Shown: in pieces, positions 63,241 to 64,000 of the stretch
How positions within the stretch are numbered: position 1 is the first letter of the stretch
Layout of the letters: each line of letters starts with the position of its first letter
Source: Eubacteriales bacterium
GTDB taxonomy: Bacteria; Bacillota; Clostridia; Peptostreptococcales; Anaerovoracaceae
Assembly: GCA_028692105.1 (NCBI GenBank)
Contig: JAQUYC010000004.1
Coordinates: forward strand, 1 to 64,000
Length of the DNA: 64,000 bases
Direction of reading: 5' to 3'
Notes under the pieces: model-generated
What the model was told of the DNA's origin: nothing
The model's database searches: none
The model's input: only the letters and a program-made list of their open reading frames with translations
Position numbers and translations under genes: made by a program

Positions 63241-64000
63241 ATGAGAAGAAAGCTTGATGAGTTTCTTGAAAAAGCCCTGATCTGCTACGATCTGCCGGGA
63301 TTAGCAGTTGGTATAAGCGAGAAAGAATTTGTATACCGAAATACGTCGGGCTTCAAAGATATAGTTAACAGGGATTCTCTGTTAGCGGAGGATGTCTTCC
63401 ATATGGCCTCTGTGACTAAACTTTTTGTCGGCACCTCTATTCTTCAGCTTTGCGAGCAAGGACAGATTCTGTTGGACGGCCGATTTACAGATTATATTCC
63501 CTGGTTTCAAATGAAGGATGAACGATATAGAGATATCACCATACGCCAGCTCCTCAATCATACCTCCGGCATGCCCGATGTTAAAGATTATCAATGGGAT
63601 AAACCGGAGATGGACGAAGGTGCATTGGAAAGGTATGTAAGGTCTTCTGAAGTAAAGGATGCCAGACTGCTTTGGCCTCCCGAAGAAGGACGCTTCGCCT
63701 ACAGCAATATCGCCTATGAGATATTAGGGATTATAATAGCAACAGTATCAAGCATGTCTTTTGAAGATTATGTAAAAAGAAACATTTTTGAGCCTTTGGA
63801 AATGAATGACTCCACGCTGCTGACATTCGAACGCGGCATTTATGATTCAAGAGGAAAAGATAAATCTCTATGCACCCCCCATGAAAAAGATAAAGATAAG
63901 AAAATTGTCAGGGTGCCTCACTTTCCTTATAACCGTGCCCATGGGCCAAGCTCAACACTGACATCAAATTTGTATGATCTCGAAAAATGGGCCCTTGCGA
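63241..64000 (+). CDS. serine beta-lactamase-family hydrolase (truncated by window end)
   Basis: At least 253 residues, open at the window end. It shows the class C beta-lactamase/esterase EstB fold: SxxK in MASVTKLFVG, the Tyr motif YSN (FAYSNIAYE) and LNHTSGMPD. No signal peptide is seen. Such enzymes are esterases, D-amino peptidases or transpeptidase-like proteins, rarely true beta-lactamases. AAGGAAGG precedes the ATG. Confidence 0.82.
   Translation, partial: MRRKLDEFLEKALICYDLPGLAVGISEKEFVYRNTSGFKDIVNRDSLLAEDVFHMASVTKLFVGTSILQLCEQGQILLDGRFTDYIPWFQMKDERYRDITIRQLLNHTSGMPDVKDYQWDKPEMDEGALERYVRSSEVKDARLLWPPEEGRFAYSNIAYEILGIIIATVSSMSFEDYVKRNIFEPLEMNDSTLLTFERGIYDSRGKDKSLCTPHEKDKDKKIVRVPHFPYNRAHGPSSTLTSNLYDLEKWALA

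Noticed and set aside
63241-64000. True beta-lactamase resistance gene at the window end
   Set aside because: The SxxK and YSN motifs are shared with esterases and peptidases, no signal peptide is seen, and the gene is cut off.
1-64000. CRISPR arrays, tRNA or rRNA genes, prophage or intact transposase
   Set aside because: Reading intergenic regions showed no regularly spaced repeats, cloverleaf-like sequence, rRNA-like sequence or transposase frame.

Overview
The window looks like a chromosome segment from a spore-forming, low-GC, amino-acid-fermenting member of the Clostridia (Firmicutes). The main pointers are sporulation genes (yabP, yabQ, cwlD), the firmicute order yabP-yabQ-divIC, rnmV-ksgA and scpA-scpB-dacF, strong AGGAGG-type ribosome sites, and an anaerobic radical-SAM lysine 2,3-aminomutase. 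A lysine or other amino-acid fermenter such as the Anaerovorax/Aminipila group would fit, but that genus-level guess is weak.

Layout. 1-11.8 kb is housekeeping: an M23/LysM/G5 cell-wall hydrolase, a subtilase, a WalRK-like two-component system, YabP, YabQ, DivIC, RNase M5, KsgA, an LtaS-like sulfatase, and a GIY-YIG nuclease reading in frame into RidA. 12.0-16.0 kb holds a stand-alone KdpD N-terminal domain and a zinc-uptake operon (Fur/Zur-type regulator, ZnuA, ZnuC, ZnuB). 16.0-18.1 kb has alanine racemase and a DMT permease on the minus strand.

18.45-35.5 kb is a co-directional ribosomal-peptide locus and the most interesting part. It holds two orphan solute-binding proteins, an MFS protein fused to a membrane sensor-like region, two GNAT acyltransferases, the NHLM-type export trio (HlyD-like protein, C39-peptidase ABC exporter, second ABC exporter), a class II lanthipeptide synthetase (LanM) with a CCG zinc motif, two Nif11-type precursors flanking LanM (nearly identical leaders, unrelated cores), and an HExxH metallopeptidase-like protein. 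Converging on its 3' end (35.6-39.15 kb, minus strand) is a small type II fatty-acid/polyketide cassette: ACP, ketoreductase, a ketosynthase fused to a second partial ketosynthase-like domain, and a dehydratase, with no enoyl reductase. Nif11-type precursors, LanM, GNATs and a dedicated acyl-chain cassette together suggest a lipidated lanthipeptide. That link is inference.

39.4-64 kb is metabolic and housekeeping: DUF3311/sodium symporter/amidohydrolase, an FtsH paralogue, lipoate-protein ligase, two D-2-hydroxyacid dehydrogenases, MtnA, ScpAB, a D,D-carboxypeptidase, a Cys-rich PyrK-like flavoprotein with a partner FAD oxidoreductase, an RluB-type pseudouridine synthase, lysine 2,3-aminomutase, 4-alpha-glucanotransferase, an AlaX-type editing protein, CwlD, a saccharopine-dehydrogenase-family enzyme, a ferredoxin-like aldo/keto reductase and a truncated serine hydrolase. 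A degenerate palindromic repeat family is scattered through intergenic regions. I saw no tRNA, rRNA, CRISPR array or intact insertion sequence.
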